This document shows positions 11,918 through 23,643 of a DNA stretch of 64,000 nt, piece after piece. The DNA lies in contig CAJNOI010000147.1 of assembly GCA_905250115.1 (NCBI GenBank), forward strand, positions 76,796 to 140,795. The letters run 5' to 3'. The notes below the pieces were generated by a model. It did not search any database. It had not been told where the DNA came from and saw nothing but the letters and a program-made list of their open reading frames with translations. Origin of the DNA: Adineta steineri (taxonomy: Eukaryota > Rotifera > Eurotatoria > Adinetida > Adinetidae). The position numbers and the translations under genes were made by a program. Position 1 is the stretch's first letter. Each line of letters starts with the position of its first letter.

Positions 11918-12787
11918 TTACAATGTATTATTAAAGAATGGTAAAATATTTTTAAAAATAAAATCTTTATCAGGAGTATGTTGAGCATCTTGATGTTTTG
12001 TATGACATGTAAATTGATACAATTTTCCTTGTTCTGATAATGTTCTTAAACCAATAAGATCATCTGTAAATTGTCTTGATTGATTCCATATTTCAACATC
12101 AAGTGAATTTGGTTTATAACCCAAAAACCAACTTGATTTTCTTGGTGAAACAACTTCATCTTTATCCGAATATGTCATTACAAATGAATTTAATTTTAAC
12201 ATATTTGAACGATATGTTTCATTTATTGTTTTACCTTCATTATTAATATCAGGAAGAAAATGAGATTTTTTATAATATTCATCTAAATGATAAGGATCAC
12301 GCCAATATCCAGCAACACTTAAAGCATTTTGAACAGGTTCTTCATATGCATATTTTGAAATTAATTCACGAAATGGTGCTGGAAGGAATTGTAAACTTGG
12401 AATACCGAAAACACCTTGATGAATACCAACTAATGTTATTAAATTATAAACAGGTAATGAACATCTTTGAACAGCACCTCGAACAATTAAACTTCCTTGA
12501 GAAACTCCAACCATATTAAAACCTTGTTTTAATTTTGAATCTGATAATATACTTTGACAAAATAATTCAACTTGTTTATTCATTGGAAATAAAAATGAAT
12601 CTTCAAAACCATTTCCAATTTCGATTGCAACAACATAAATTCCTTCAAATGATTGACGAATCCATCCAGCTAATTCATTCATATCAGATGCACTAGCTGT
12701 TACACCATGCATTAATACCACTGGACGATAATTTAGTCCATTTATTGAATTTAAAATTAATAGGATTATTGAAATAATAAACAACAT
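11918..12787 (-). CDS. Palmitoyl-protein thioesterase (PPT1-like)
   Basis: Single-exon gene for 289 residues, close to the usual length of about 300. It starts with a signal peptide (LFIISIILLILNSING). The alpha/beta-hydrolase parts are all visible: the oxyanion strand PVVLMHGVTA, the nucleophile elbow GVSQGS, then GIHQGVFGIP as in PPT1, the catalytic Asp in YSDKDEVVSP, and the catalytic His in AQHTPDKDF near the C-terminus. AGYWRDPYHLDEY and FLPDINNE also follow PPT1. The enzyme removes palmitate from S-acylated proteins in the lysosome. PPT2-type spacing fits less well. The PPT1 call is firm; the absence of introns is slightly unusual for an animal PPT1. Confidence 0.93.
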   Translation of the reverse strand: MLFIISIILLILNSINGLNYRPVVLMHGVTASASDMNELAGWIRQSFEGIYVVAIEIGNGFEDSFLFPMNKQVELFCQSILSDSKLKQGFNMVGVSQGSLIVRGAVQRCSLPVYNLITLVGIHQGVFGIPSLQFLPAPFRELISKYAYEEPVQNALSVAGYWRDPYHLDEYYKKSHFLPDINNEGKTINETYRSNMLKLNSFVMTYSDKDEVVSPRKSSWFLGYKPNSLDVEIWNQSRQFTDDLIGLRTLSEQGKLYQFTCHTKHQDAQHTPDKDFIFKNILPFFNNTL

Positions 12788-13099
12788 TTTTACAAATGAG
12801 TTTATAAAAACAATTACATTACTTTACTATTTTTTTTTAATCAAATCAAAATTGATAAACATCTGTTCATATTCACATTTTACTTTCTTAATATATGAGA
12901 AAAAAACAATATGTAGATTATCAATTAATCAAAATAGATTTTATATTAAATATAGACGTGAGAGAAATAAAAACTTCATTTCAATCTATTTCATATTTAT
13001 TAGAAATCATATTGAAGCTTTCGTTTCTTTTTCTTTTTAACAATACAAACTTATTGACTTGAGATATTTTTCGAAAACGAATAAAAGACAAAAAAAGGA

Positions 13100-13171
13100 T
13101 GCCTCCACGCAGGATCGAACTACGGACCTCCAGTTTACAAGACTGGCGCTCTACCACTGAGCTATAGAGGC
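13100..13171 (-). tRNA. tRNA-Thr(UGU), copy 1
   Basis: Read on the minus strand it folds as a full cloverleaf of 72 nt: acceptor stem GCCTCTA with TGGAGGC, D-arm TAGCTCAGTGGTAGAGC, anticodon stem CCAGT/ACTGG with loop CTTGTAA (anticodon TGT), and T-arm GTAGTTCGATCCTGC. The discriminator base is A. CCA is not encoded. A run of seven T follows within a few bases and would stop RNA polymerase III. There is no intron. Confidence 0.95.
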
Positions 13172-13494
13172 ATGTCGACCTTCATTCATTTCTTTTGTAC
13201 AAAATTTAATTCAAATTCAATCATACAAATATCTTATAGTCATTTAATTCCAGTGAGTTTTGAAAAGATTATATTTATATTACAATGAAAGTTCTATTCT
13301 TTCGATTGTGACAGACATATTAAGAATAAATATTTTCTTTTATTATTAAAAAACTAGAGCATGAAACCATATGATGGCAATGAGAAATAATAGTGTATAT
13401 CATTATTTTTATAGTTATAATTTTGATGCTAAAGTCTAGAGAAATATTTTAATAAGTTATAGGAAAAAGAATGAAAATAAATATAAAAAAATAA

Positions 13495-13566
13495 TGCCTC
13501 CACGCAGGATCGAACTACGGACCTCCAGTTTACAAGACTGGCGCTCTACCACTGAGCTATAGAGGC
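13495..13566 (-). tRNA. tRNA-Thr(UGU), copy 2
   Basis: Identical over all 72 nt to the copy about 320 bases away, in the same orientation, and also followed by a T7 terminator. The sequence just before the mature 5' end is partly shared (GAAGGTC then ATGCC), while the rest of the spacer differs. This points to a local duplication kept identical by selection or gene conversion. Confidence 0.95.
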
Positions 13567-15038
13567 ATATTGACCTTCGATTTTTTTCTTTTAGATAAAA
13601 TTTCATCAAAAATATTCCATATTGAATTATGTACATAATTAAATTTAAGTTCGAAAAGAAAAAATTGAATAGATATATGAATTAATCTTATACGGATGGT
13701 CTTAGAACATTCAACAAGTATTTTTCTTCTTATTTCGATTCTGATAAAATTATGAATATGGATGTAAGAATAAAAATAGACATACCATTTGGTATTAGAG
13801 TATCGTCTCAAGAACTAAGTTGTAAAATTTTGAGAAAACATTATAACAGATTAGAATTCGTTAATTCTGAAAAAAACTTGATCAGACAATATAATAAATT
13901 TTATTTTGAGGTCATACTATATCTCTGATTTGTCATTCGCAAAATTCAAGAAATAAATATTAGTTGTTAATCATATTTATATATACGTAAAGTATACATG
14001 TTATGGAAATGTCAACTCAATGTTGGATGCATTAATAAATCTAACTTATTTCATCTTTAATATTGGAATAAATAGAAAATTATATCAAATGTTGAAAAAT
14101 AGTTCCATCAGTAATAATTGTATATGCATCGATGGTATAATTTTCAAAACAGATAAACTCAAAATTGGCCATTTTGATAGATTCAAGTTGACTAGCAAGA
14201 GAATTATTCATAGGACATAATCCATTTCGAATAGTATCTAATAGTAAAATAGCATTGTTTTATTTCATTCGTATAAATTTATATTTAGTTGGATGTAGAT
14301 GAATAAGAATACTGAGAAAATGAAGATTCTATATGTGTAGAAATTTTAGTATAATGATCATTAATAGAATTATCATATTATTTCATAAAAATCAAATGAA
14401 AACAAACAAATTATCCAATAGATTTGTCAAAATAATAGAAATAGAAAAATAATTATTTCAAATATTTTATATTTGAAGGACAAGAAGATTTGAATCAGTT
14501 AGAATTATTCTTATTACTGATTAAAAAGAAAAATATTAGTAATCAAGTTAATTTTATCAGTTAAGTATTTTAATTAATCGGTCGATATGAAAATAATTTG
14601 ATAAATAAAATGAAAATTATTATTTGTTTAGTTCAATTAATCGTTAATAAATTGTCAGTATTTTATCTTTAAATAAATTGTAATCGTGATCCTCATCTTA
14701 TCTTATCTTATATGGCGCTATAATTTATGATTTGTTTTATAATAATTATAAATATTTATTACTGTATTTTTCTCAGTTTTGAAGATAAAAAAGGTAAAAT
14801 TAATAAATATGTGTTTGAGAATAAAAAATGGAGAATTTAAAAAAGAAATTTCTATTTTTTCATTGTTCGATATAATCATTGATAAACAATAATTTATCTT
14901 TTATCAATTAAAATATTTTTCTTATTATTGATCAAATAATATTAAAAACAAACACAATTTTTGGATAATTATCAATATATTTATATTTATTTTTCTTATT
15001 AAAAAGTCAATTGTTTATTGAATAGAAATATTTCAAAT
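13567..15038. other. Intergenic, no gene seen
   Basis: About 1.5 kb of AT-rich DNA. Short open frames at 13557-13811 (minus) and 14020-14220 (plus) have no domain, signal peptide or family resemblance and were not accepted. Confidence 0.45.
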
Positions 15039-15371
15039 CTAATTCATAATAATATCGATTAATTTTTTTGTTCGACATTGTTGTGTAGTTGGATTAAGGC
15101 ATTTATTATTGCACCAAATTTCTGATTTAAGACAGATAAGACCCCATATACATTTTTGTATTGATGGATTAAAACATTTGTTACCACACCAACCTTCTTC
15201 TTTACGACAAATAAAACCCGAATTACATTTATGTGTTTCAATTGAATAACATTTTGAACCACATCGACTTTCACCTGATGAACATGTTACAGTTGTGTTC
15301 GTTGTCTGATTCATCGACAGATGAACAAGATTTAATAAAACAAATGTTGTTACGATAAGAAGACAATTCAT
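15039..15371 (-). CDS. Small secreted Cys-rich repeat protein
   Basis: 110 residues, single exon. A signal peptide (LLIVTTFVLLNLVHLS) is followed by a Thr/Asn linker and three imperfect repeats of about 23 residues. Each has a C-x2-K-C-[YF]-x-P-like core and a second Cys pair: CGSKCYSIETHKC, CGNKCFNPSIQKC and CNNKCLNPTTQQC, joined by GFIC or GLIC segments. The spacing recalls the small Cys-rich carbohydrate-binding repeat found in fungal endo-1,3(4)-beta-glucanases (CG-x-CY-x-P pattern), but that link is tentative. A glycan-binding or defence peptide is possible. The C-terminus is short and basic. Confidence 0.6.
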   Translation of the reverse strand: MNCLLIVTTFVLLNLVHLSMNQTTNTTVTCSSGESRCGSKCYSIETHKCNSGFICRKEEGWCGNKCFNPSIQKCIWGLICLKSEIWCNNKCLNPTTQQCRTKKLIDIIMN

Positions 15372-18300
15372 CGTTATATTTCGATTTTATATATAAATGA
15401 TGATAGACGATCTAAACAAATATATAATCATTATCTCTAGTAATCACGATAATTTATATCTTATTCTATAATAGATTAATATATTCATTGGTAATTTCGA
15501 GAAAAAATGAAAGATACTCAAATAGTCTAACTTATCAACATTAATCGATATAAATATCAGATATAATATAATATTATATGTATAGAAGCTTAAAATAATC
15601 GTATTGACAGAATAAAAGAAGATCGAAAGAGAGAATGACCGTGACCATGATGAATATATATATCCTTTGTATTTCTATAGGCGAAAGACAAGGTTTTGAT
15701 CTTTATTTCATTGTTTGAAGAACACATGAACAGAATGAAAATGAGTATTTCGTATTTATTCATGCATAAATTTATTTAAAACATTATCATTATAGTACAA
15801 AGAAGAATACTTTTCTTAAAAATAAACTGAGAATTATTACTAATTTATGTTTTTAAAAAAGACCCTCGCATATTTCAGTTGTATCAATTTGTAATAATTC
15901 ATTTTAACTGAATCTGTCGAGTTGAATAGGATTCTCACATGTTGATTCTTTTTCAAAAGTTGTTTTCTAAGAAAAATGAGTTTTTATTAAAATTTCAAAA
16001 TATTTTAATGTCATTTATCTCTTTGTTATATTCATGCATAATTAAATGAATACTTTTCAATTATTAATTTCTGATTCGTGTATATAATTTAATGCTCAAA
16101 TCGTCACGCAGATTTTAGATACACTAAAATATACAGTTTACCAGAACTATCAATTCATTGGGATACATTGATCCTAACTGAATGCAAGATTTGAATATCG
16201 TTTAATTGGCTCACATACAGTTCACATCGATGTTAATTTGTTCAATAACTTATCTATTTAAAACATATATTTATGTCATTTTTTTCTGAGTATGATAAAA
16301 TGTAAAAAAGGAAAATAATTCAGTAAGAATAGTTACATTTTTCATCGAAAATACCGTACATTGTCATTTTCTATGATTTACTATCATAAAGAATCATCAT
16401 TTACTGTTTTGTATGTGTCCTATTATATCCTGACATACATCATTGATAGCAATTCATGAAACAGTCAATATAATGAATTATTCGATTGTTTATAACCGTT
16501 TACAATTATAATAAACTATAGTCGTAATATCGTGCATATCAAAATAATGAATGTAATCTGAGATTCTCGGTTAGAATGATACTCATTCGATTTGTGAGAG
16601 AACAGTGACATATTTGAAACAGCTCAGTTTAATAAAACAGTGAAAAGTGAATGAGTGACAAACAAGAATTTTCTTCTGTAGACAATGTTTATGATTAAAA
16701 AAACAAAAATGGTACTATAAAAAGTATAGCGTATTAATTCCGATACTCTGCTTATGTGACTGTGTGCCTTATGTAGATAGTTGTTGAATTTCTACCTTTT
16801 TGGATAAGTATAATGATGTAAAAATTTATAAATACGATAAACAACAAAACACAAAAAACATCTTCAAAGTATCAGAATACGATAGTTATCATTTTTCTTT
16901 CTATTCAGTGATCTTGTTTCTGATCCATATTATAAAGATAAAACTGATTACAAGTTTGAACGAATGATATCAACCCTGATCAAGACAAATTGAGTCCGTT
17001 CAATTAGCATTTCACTCATATAATGGTACCATTGTTATATCTATTCTTATCAAACCAGTTACACTACATTAATGATTCGATTTTCTTCTATTAAATTACT
17101 AATTATAGTGACTAGGTTTGGAAAAAAGGAAGCATTCTGATATAGACGATGTCAGAGAATTAAAATTAATAATTCGACAAGTATGAAATAGACACAAGAA
17201 AGTAGATCAATTGGATTCTTTAACTAACAACTGTTTACCAGTGAATAATACTTAAGAAAAGTCTGGTATTGAGATGAAATCTATATCTGTCTTATATTTT
17301 TTCTAATATTCTAATCATATTTGTACTATATATGATATTTAAAATATTTTTTTTAGTTTTACGAATTATTCTAATAAACAACTTACCGCAATTAAATAAT
17401 CAAAAATGAGAAAAATGACGAAAACTTCAGTAATGTGTGTTGTTGTCGCTTTTATTTCTTATTGTGTATGTAACACTGTTTGCTTCTTTCGTCGAATAAT
17501 TTATTTCTGATCTTTCCAACATAACAAAATTTTACGTTTCTTTTTCTTCTTTTTTCTTTTTCTCTTTTTGAATACATTTCACCTATACACTTAACTGAAA
17601 GTGACTGTACATTATAAAAGAGTAAAAAGATTCAGGGTAAAAAACAAAAGACAAGTGTTTTTAAAATTCTGTAAAATATTTTATTCTATAAAAATAAATA
17701 TATCGAAAAAGAATAATTTTCAATTTTTAACAAATAATTCCTATCAATAAAATCATTTATCTTAATATTTCCATAAAAATATTCTTCTCGTTTCAAATAT
17801 ATTTGTTTTATTTTAAATGAAATTTTCAAAATAACTTGTGTCACAACAATTTATGCCTGATCAACTCTCGATAATTATTTATTAGAAAATTGATTTATTA
17901 AAACATTTTATAAATAAAAATTCATTCATTCAATATACATAAAAAAATGACGTGGAATAGAAAAGAATTTCTCACATATATTCAATGCAGGTTTACGAAG
18001 ACTTTCAACTACATTTTCTTTGCCTTTTTCCTATGAAAAAAAGAATAATAATCAGCTTTCTCATTTCTTATTATTTTATTTATTGATCAGTTACAATCAG
18101 TTAAAAGAAAACGTTTGTTGTAATAACTTTAATATATATAATTAAAGTGATCAGAGATTTATTGATAAACAACAAAAAATTAATTATTACTTTACTAATG
18201 TCTAATTATGACATATTCACATTGAGTGTTTTCGATCATATTTCATACTGTCAAATGTTTGAATAAGAAGAAAAAATGTTGTTTTTGTCATCATTAAATA

Positions 18301-18480
18301 AACTTTTAAGACATTTGCAACACTAATAATAAAATTATTATATTTATTTGCTATTCTTTCCAACTATTGATAAATATTTCGATCTAAAATAATAAGAAAA
18401 ATGAGTCATATAAAAATAAAATATTTTTTCTTTCTGATTTCAAGTTGAACATAAATAATATTTCATTTTTATATTTTACT
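15372..18480. other. Gene desert, first part
   Basis: About 3.1 kb with no credible exon on either strand, made of AT-rich sequence with frequent short A and T tracts. No RNA gene was recognised. The sequence between 16.0 and 17.2 kb is slightly less AT-biased but contains stops in all frames. Confidence 0.45.
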
Positions 18481-19050
18481 AGAGGAAATACCCGCTGCAA
18501 ACTTTCTCTCATACAGTTGTCGCTGTAAAATCCCTCTGATACGGTTCCCGCTGCAAAATATTTATATTTCAAGCACTTTCCATATCCGACCTCCTCGCTA
18601 CTTTTCCTTGTATATACAGAAGTGTGATTGATGGTTTGGTGACGTTAGCTATCATGGAACCACTTTAGTAAAGTTTCAATCACGCCCCACCCCTCCCCCG
18701 ATGACTATGCCAATCTCCGTCGACCGTCCTTGAGACCTAAGAAAGCACCATGGAAAGTTGGCGATCATAGCTATTACAGAGACCGAATGCATAGAGAACA
18801 GAAGATGTGCGTTCAGACGGCCTTCGCTATCAATGTTTTTTTAACCTTTTGAAATGCTGTAATCCTATTGGTCAGTTTTTTAGATTGCTTGTAGCAACCG
18901 TAGGATTCATTTTTTTCGGAAAAAAGTACATGTCAACGTTCCCCTGAGTGTAGACATCATTTCTGGAAAGTTTCTGCATTTGCTCGTACGGTCTCTAAAT
19001 GCATAAAGAACAGACAAACGAACAGACATTCTTCTTTATATATATAGATA
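18480..19050. mobile_element. GC-richer island, probable transposon relic
   Basis: Base composition rises sharply here compared with both sides and then falls back. The island starts with a 28-bp tandem repeat and ends with AAAGAACAGACAAACG followed by ACAGACATTC. Related words GACCGAATGCATAGAGAACAG (18780 region) and GTCTCTAAATGCATAAAGAACAG (18990 region) occur inside and at its end. There is no coding sequence. A dead transposon or long repeat unit is the best guess. Confidence 0.4.
18491..18570. repeat. 28-bp tandem repeat, about 2.5 copies
   Basis: Units start at 18491, 18519 and 18547, an exact 28-base period. Each begins CCCGCTGCAAA or GTCGCTGTAAA and ends near CTGATACGGTT or CTCATACAGTT. 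The third copy is truncated. Confidence 0.75.
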
Positions 19051-20263
19051 TCTATGAATATTCTCGTCAGTTACTGAATATTATTGATATATTTGTAGAC
19101 TTTGTATAATTTATATATTAGTTCAGTAAATTCTTAAATAATTAAAGAATCTTTTTTTGTGAAATCATACACGAATGATAATCTTGATTTAAACTTGTAA
19201 TGTGAGTATATTGAAGAACAAATAACTTGAAAAATAGTTTGTATATTCATACATTTGTTCAGTAAATCTATCAGGTTCAATTTAATCAAAGAACTGAAAT
19301 ATATAAGAACATAAATCGATTCATCCTTCAATTTTCATAAGATGCATATGACGATTTAGAATGTAACAGTCAATCCATTTCATAGATCTCATTCAATATC
19401 TTTCAATGCACAAATTCACACTACATTTTTCCTCATTTTTTACTGCAAAAATGAGATTGTATTTAGATTTAAGATTATTATAAATATATATATATCCCTT
19501 CATATAAATTATCTTATATGGTTACTTATGAAGGAAACAAATTTACGGAAAAAAGCATCTTAGTATCTTTATACGAAAAGAAATATGTTCTTAAACACAT
19601 CTTGTTGCGTATCCCGTGTCATCGTTTCTTAAAGAAAGTACATAAAGGAGCCGAATTATTGAGTAATGAATAGCGGCATTTACCGAAAATGTTTTTATTT
19701 TAAAAGAATGGCTTCCGTATGCAACATATTTGGATGCTCGCCGCGTTAGTTACGTTCTATAGCTGTTGAAATGAATATTTTCGAGAAGAAAATCTAACAA
19801 GTTTCTTCGCATCACGCTGTAAAAGAGTATTAACATGACCTCAAGACACTTTTTAATACGGAAAACGTTGTTTTTATTAACTGTTCTTTTCTGTTAGCTT
19901 TTTCTCATGATTTGTTCAACTCGAAACTGACACTCTGCTAGAATGACGAAAACAAGATATTGTCCATAGTAAAAAAAACTTGGATATTAACATGTACATA
20001 AATGCTAAAACAAAATCTATTTTCATAGATGGTCTTCTCATGTGTGGGAGGCTTTAACATATAACAAATAAGTTCATCTACAGATAACGAAGAAAAAAAT
20101 AAATTATCTAAACCTGACTCTATTCTGTATACCAGTAAAAATTCGAAATGAAAATGAATTATATCGTTTCATACTTATTAGTAAGTATCAAAGTTTGAAA
20201 ATAATAGAAATTATACTGTATAGCAGAAATTTATTTGGCTATAATATGTTAGATGAAGCAAAT
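19051..20263. other. Gene desert, second part
   Basis: About 1.2 kb without a credible gene. The stretch at 19.55-19.95 kb is less AT-rich and could be an old repeat, but no terminal repeats or frames were seen. Confidence 0.4.
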
Positions 20264-21070
20264 TCAAATGTTAATTTCACCTTTCAAATAAGTAATCGCT
20301 TTGCCTGATATCAGAACTCTGTCTCCTTTATTTTCACACCATAATTCTCCTTTCCGTTTTGAAATTTGATAAGCATGAAGTTTATTTTTGCCCAATCGTT
20401 CAGACCAATAAGGAATGAGAGTACAATGTGCTGATCCAGTAACAGGATCTTCAGGAACAATAATACTTCCTTCAAAAAATCGTGAAACAAAATCGACTTC
20501 ATGTCCAGGCGCTGTAACAATCACGGTAAGTCCACTACCAATTTTAGCTAAAGCCGCAAAGTTTGGTGACATTTGTTTAATATCAGACTCATTTTCATAA
20601 ACAAGCATATAGTCTCTCGCTTTATACACTTCCATAGGTGTTATATTATTATCTAAAGCTGATAATAATCCATCAGGTAGATCAACTTTTGTTGCTGGAC
20701 GAGACGGAAAGTTAAGAATATATAAAGAATCTTTCTTTTCACGAATAACGGTAAGTTCACCAGCTGTTTTAGTCTTAAAATTGATTTCATCGTTTGTAAA
20801 TGACATTTCAGTAAAAATTATATGAGCCGTCGCTAATGTTGCATGTCCACAAAGATCCATTTCCATTTCAGGTGTAAACCAACGAATTTCATATCCATCA
20901 TTATTAGAATTTCGTATAAAAAATGCCGTTTCAGCAAGATTATTTTCAGCAGCTATTTTTTGCATCAATGAATCGGATAACCATTTATCCAATGGACATA
21001 CTGCAGCTGGATTGCCACCAAATAATTGATCAGTGAAAGCATCAACTTGATATATTTGAATTTTCATCAT
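20264..21070 (-). CDS. PhzF-family isomerase/epimerase-like protein
   Basis: Intronless, 268 residues, the normal size for bacterial YddE/PhzF proteins. The first half shows QVDAFTDQLFGGNPAAVCP (GNPAAV substrate loop), the catalytic Glu in ENNLAETAFF near residue 47, and MDLCGHATLATAH. The second half repeats the fold, with SGLTVIVTAP and the signature VPEDPVTGSAHC near residue 208. PhzF enzymes isomerise dihydro-anthranilate compounds in phenazine synthesis; most relatives act on unknown small molecules. In animals the family also exists (MAWBP/PBLD), but the wording here is closer to bacterial YddE-like proteins, and the lack of introns among intron-bearing neighbours fits horizontal transfer. 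Activity is plausible since the Glu is present; the substrate is unknown. Confidence 0.9.
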   Translation of the reverse strand: MMKIQIYQVDAFTDQLFGGNPAAVCPLDKWLSDSLMQKIAAENNLAETAFFIRNSNNDGYEIRWFTPEMEMDLCGHATLATAHIIFTEMSFTNDEINFKTKTAGELTVIREKKDSLYILNFPSRPATKVDLPDGLLSALDNNITPMEVYKARDYMLVYENESDIKQMSPNFAALAKIGSGLTVIVTAPGHEVDFVSRFFEGSIIVPEDPVTGSAHCTLIPYWSERLGKNKLHAYQISKRKGELWCENKGDRVLISGKAITYLKGEINI

Positions 21071-22035
21071 AATTAATTAATTATTACAACTTTATTGTAT
21101 CAAAAATTAACAAGTCTAAGAAATAAAACTAAAACTAGTAGAAAACATCTTTTATAAATGTATAATATCGAAATAGAGGATGTAGTAGCTTGTGTATATT
21201 TATATATACTAAAGGGGTATGGTTATAACCAAAAGCGAAAGAATGGTTGATAAGATCACACATTGTTCTCCCTTTATAAATATGTGAGTGACTGTTGCAT
21301 TCTCGCTTTCATTTATAGAAGAGAAAAAGATAAGATAATAACATATATAGGTATCAACAGTCGATATGATACTTCAACAATTATCTGTTTATTAGAAAAA
21401 TATGAGTTATTTTACCAGAGAACTCAAGTGTATCTCTATAATCATTGTCTTAAATACATTTCATATACAACATTATTTTATCCATTGTTTTCAAGTTTTA
21501 TGTTACAGCTACATCATTCTCAATTTTTCCATTCGTTTAATACATTTTCATTCGATAACAAACACTTCCTACCATTATTGTTCACGAGAATTTGAAGAAG
21601 GCAGACAACGAAAAATTTGTACAATATCTATGATTAGAATGGGAATATATTGATGCATCTTATGTATAGCATACTGATCACAATGTTGAATAAGTGCAAC
21701 AAATGTATTCTATATATGAATAAGCACTAATAAATTATTGTTATCATAGAAACGATGTTAATATCACATCATATATAAAACATTTACATTACTACCGAAT
21801 TAAATTTCGACGAATCAATTGTGAAGTATTTCTTATCAACAATTATTATATATCCTAAATTAATTTGATTGTCTTCTCCCTTAGCTAACAGAAGAATACT
21901 ACCTGGTTTACAATAACATCATAAATTAACAGTTAATACAAGTTTCATTGCAATTTTTCAATCTTATGACTCAAAGCAACGTAAAGCATATGAAGGTGTA
22001 TTTTTTGATAAAAAACTAATATTTAATATGTATAT
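21071..22035. other. Intergenic, no confident gene
   Basis: About 960 bases. Overlapping open frames at 21263-21595 and 21402-21653 (plus) are rich in Tyr, Phe, His and Ile, lack any recognisable domain, and look like chance frames in AT-rich DNA. Confidence 0.4.
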
Positions 22036-23643
22036 TTATATAATTCTCTGAAGTATATTACGCCATTGTTTTAATACAGTTTTTCTTAAATGTTTATTGT
22101 ATGTTTTCATATTTTGACTGACTTGATTTAGATTAGTATTAATTAATTTTTTAGAAAGATCATCAATAGAATTGTAATAAATAATATGTGGCCATTGATA
22201 AAAATCCGAAAATTGTAACCAATATCGAATTGCATTTCGATCAAATTCATTGTTTGGATCAGGAATATAAGAATTTAAAACACCTGATATAATTGAAGAA
22301 TTTTTATGTTGTCGAAATACTCCATCCCAAGTTCGTTCATCAATAACACGATATTTGATATGCCATTCAGTTAAAAGATCAATTGATGGGAAAAAAAATG
22401 GAATATTCATTCTATATTGTTCAAATAAACTCATTAAAGATACTTGATATGGAACATAAATTATTCCAGGATGTTCACTAAGTTGTTCATATGAATAATT
22501 TTTATATACATCTCGTAAATGTTTTACTTCTATTGATAAATTCAAACGTTTGGACGATTTTATTAAATTTGATTTAAATGAAGCTTGAAAGATTTTATTA
22601 TGTATAGGTGCAATAAGAAAAGGTTTCTCTTCTACTCTGGAATATGTCACATTTGTATAATCACATATTGATGGTAAAACAATTGTTTTTATTCCAGTAA
22701 AATATCGAATATATTCAGCATCATATAAATTATTTCCAGCTATGATATTTCTAAAAAAATAAAACAAATTCATTACAAATCTATTATTATAATAAGAACT
22801 TTCTAGTCATCATCTACTATGATCATAATATGTTTTTAAAAAAACTTATTTCACATGAATATTCTTTTTTTATTCATTTTTATGAAGTTTGTTTGCTTAT
22901 TTTACTAATGTTCTGAAATATATTAATTATATAAATATTTACCGAGGATTGGAAGCAATAATTTTAAGATTATTATTTAAAGTTGTCCATTGTTGTTTTT
23001 CATGTCTTCCTAATTCATATCGAGTTGAAGCAATAACAATTATTGTTCGATTAAATGGCATAAATAATTCACACATTCCTGCCGGATGAAAACACATAAA
23101 TATATCAACTCTATTCATTTCTGAATCATTTTTATAAACTTCATAAAATTGTTTTCGTTCAGTAAGATTAGGAGATAGTCCATTTTGTCGATTTAATATT
23201 TTCAAATCTTTTGCACATGAATTAGTAGATTTACAAGCACCTGATAAACTTTTGTCTAGAAATTCAATATTAAATGTTCGAAGTTGATATTTAATATCTT
23301 TTATTGGACTAGAATTGAACAAAATATATTTAATAGAAATATTCTTAAATAAGAAATCATTTTAAGATACTCTCTTACTTAAAAAGATAAGTATTTGATA
23401 ATATAATCTTTTAAATATTACAAATACATTAACTAGTCGTAATTGTTGAAAAACTTTCTCATACCTTATATGAAAATCATTACTCCAAATAACAAATCTA
23501 TGATTCATCAGTTGAATATCCCTTCCTTTTTCTAATGAAATACTTATAAATAATAGAAGAGCGATAACATAACAAAATGTAACAATGTTTTCGTGAATCA
23601 TCATCACGAATCGACTAGGTCCAATCCAATTTATTATTTTCAT
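22036..23643 (-). CDS. Type II membrane protein, possible glycosyltransferase
   Basis: Three exons (23643-23465, 23308-22943, 22750-22036) sum to 1260 nt and 419 residues, with junctions that restore ISPIKD and NPRNIIAGN. The N-terminus is a signal anchor (IVTFCYVIALLLFISIS, residues about 20-36), so the rest would lie in the Golgi/ER lumen. Conserved-looking stretches are FVIWSNDFHISP, FIDKSLSG-like FLDKSLSGACKS, DIFMCFHPAGMCELFMPFN, IVIASTRYELGRH and GIIYVPYQVSLMSLFEQYRM followed by IPFFFPS. The last resembles the donor-binding end of GT-B glycosyltransferases. I recall similar unnamed proteins in various eukaryotes but cannot assign a CAZy family. Introns here are longer (156 and 192 nt) than the local norm. 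Confidence 0.6.

Noticed and set aside
21263..21653. Two overlapping plus frames of 83 and 110 codons
   Set aside because: Aromatic and Ile-rich chance sequence, no signal peptide, splice logic or family resemblance.
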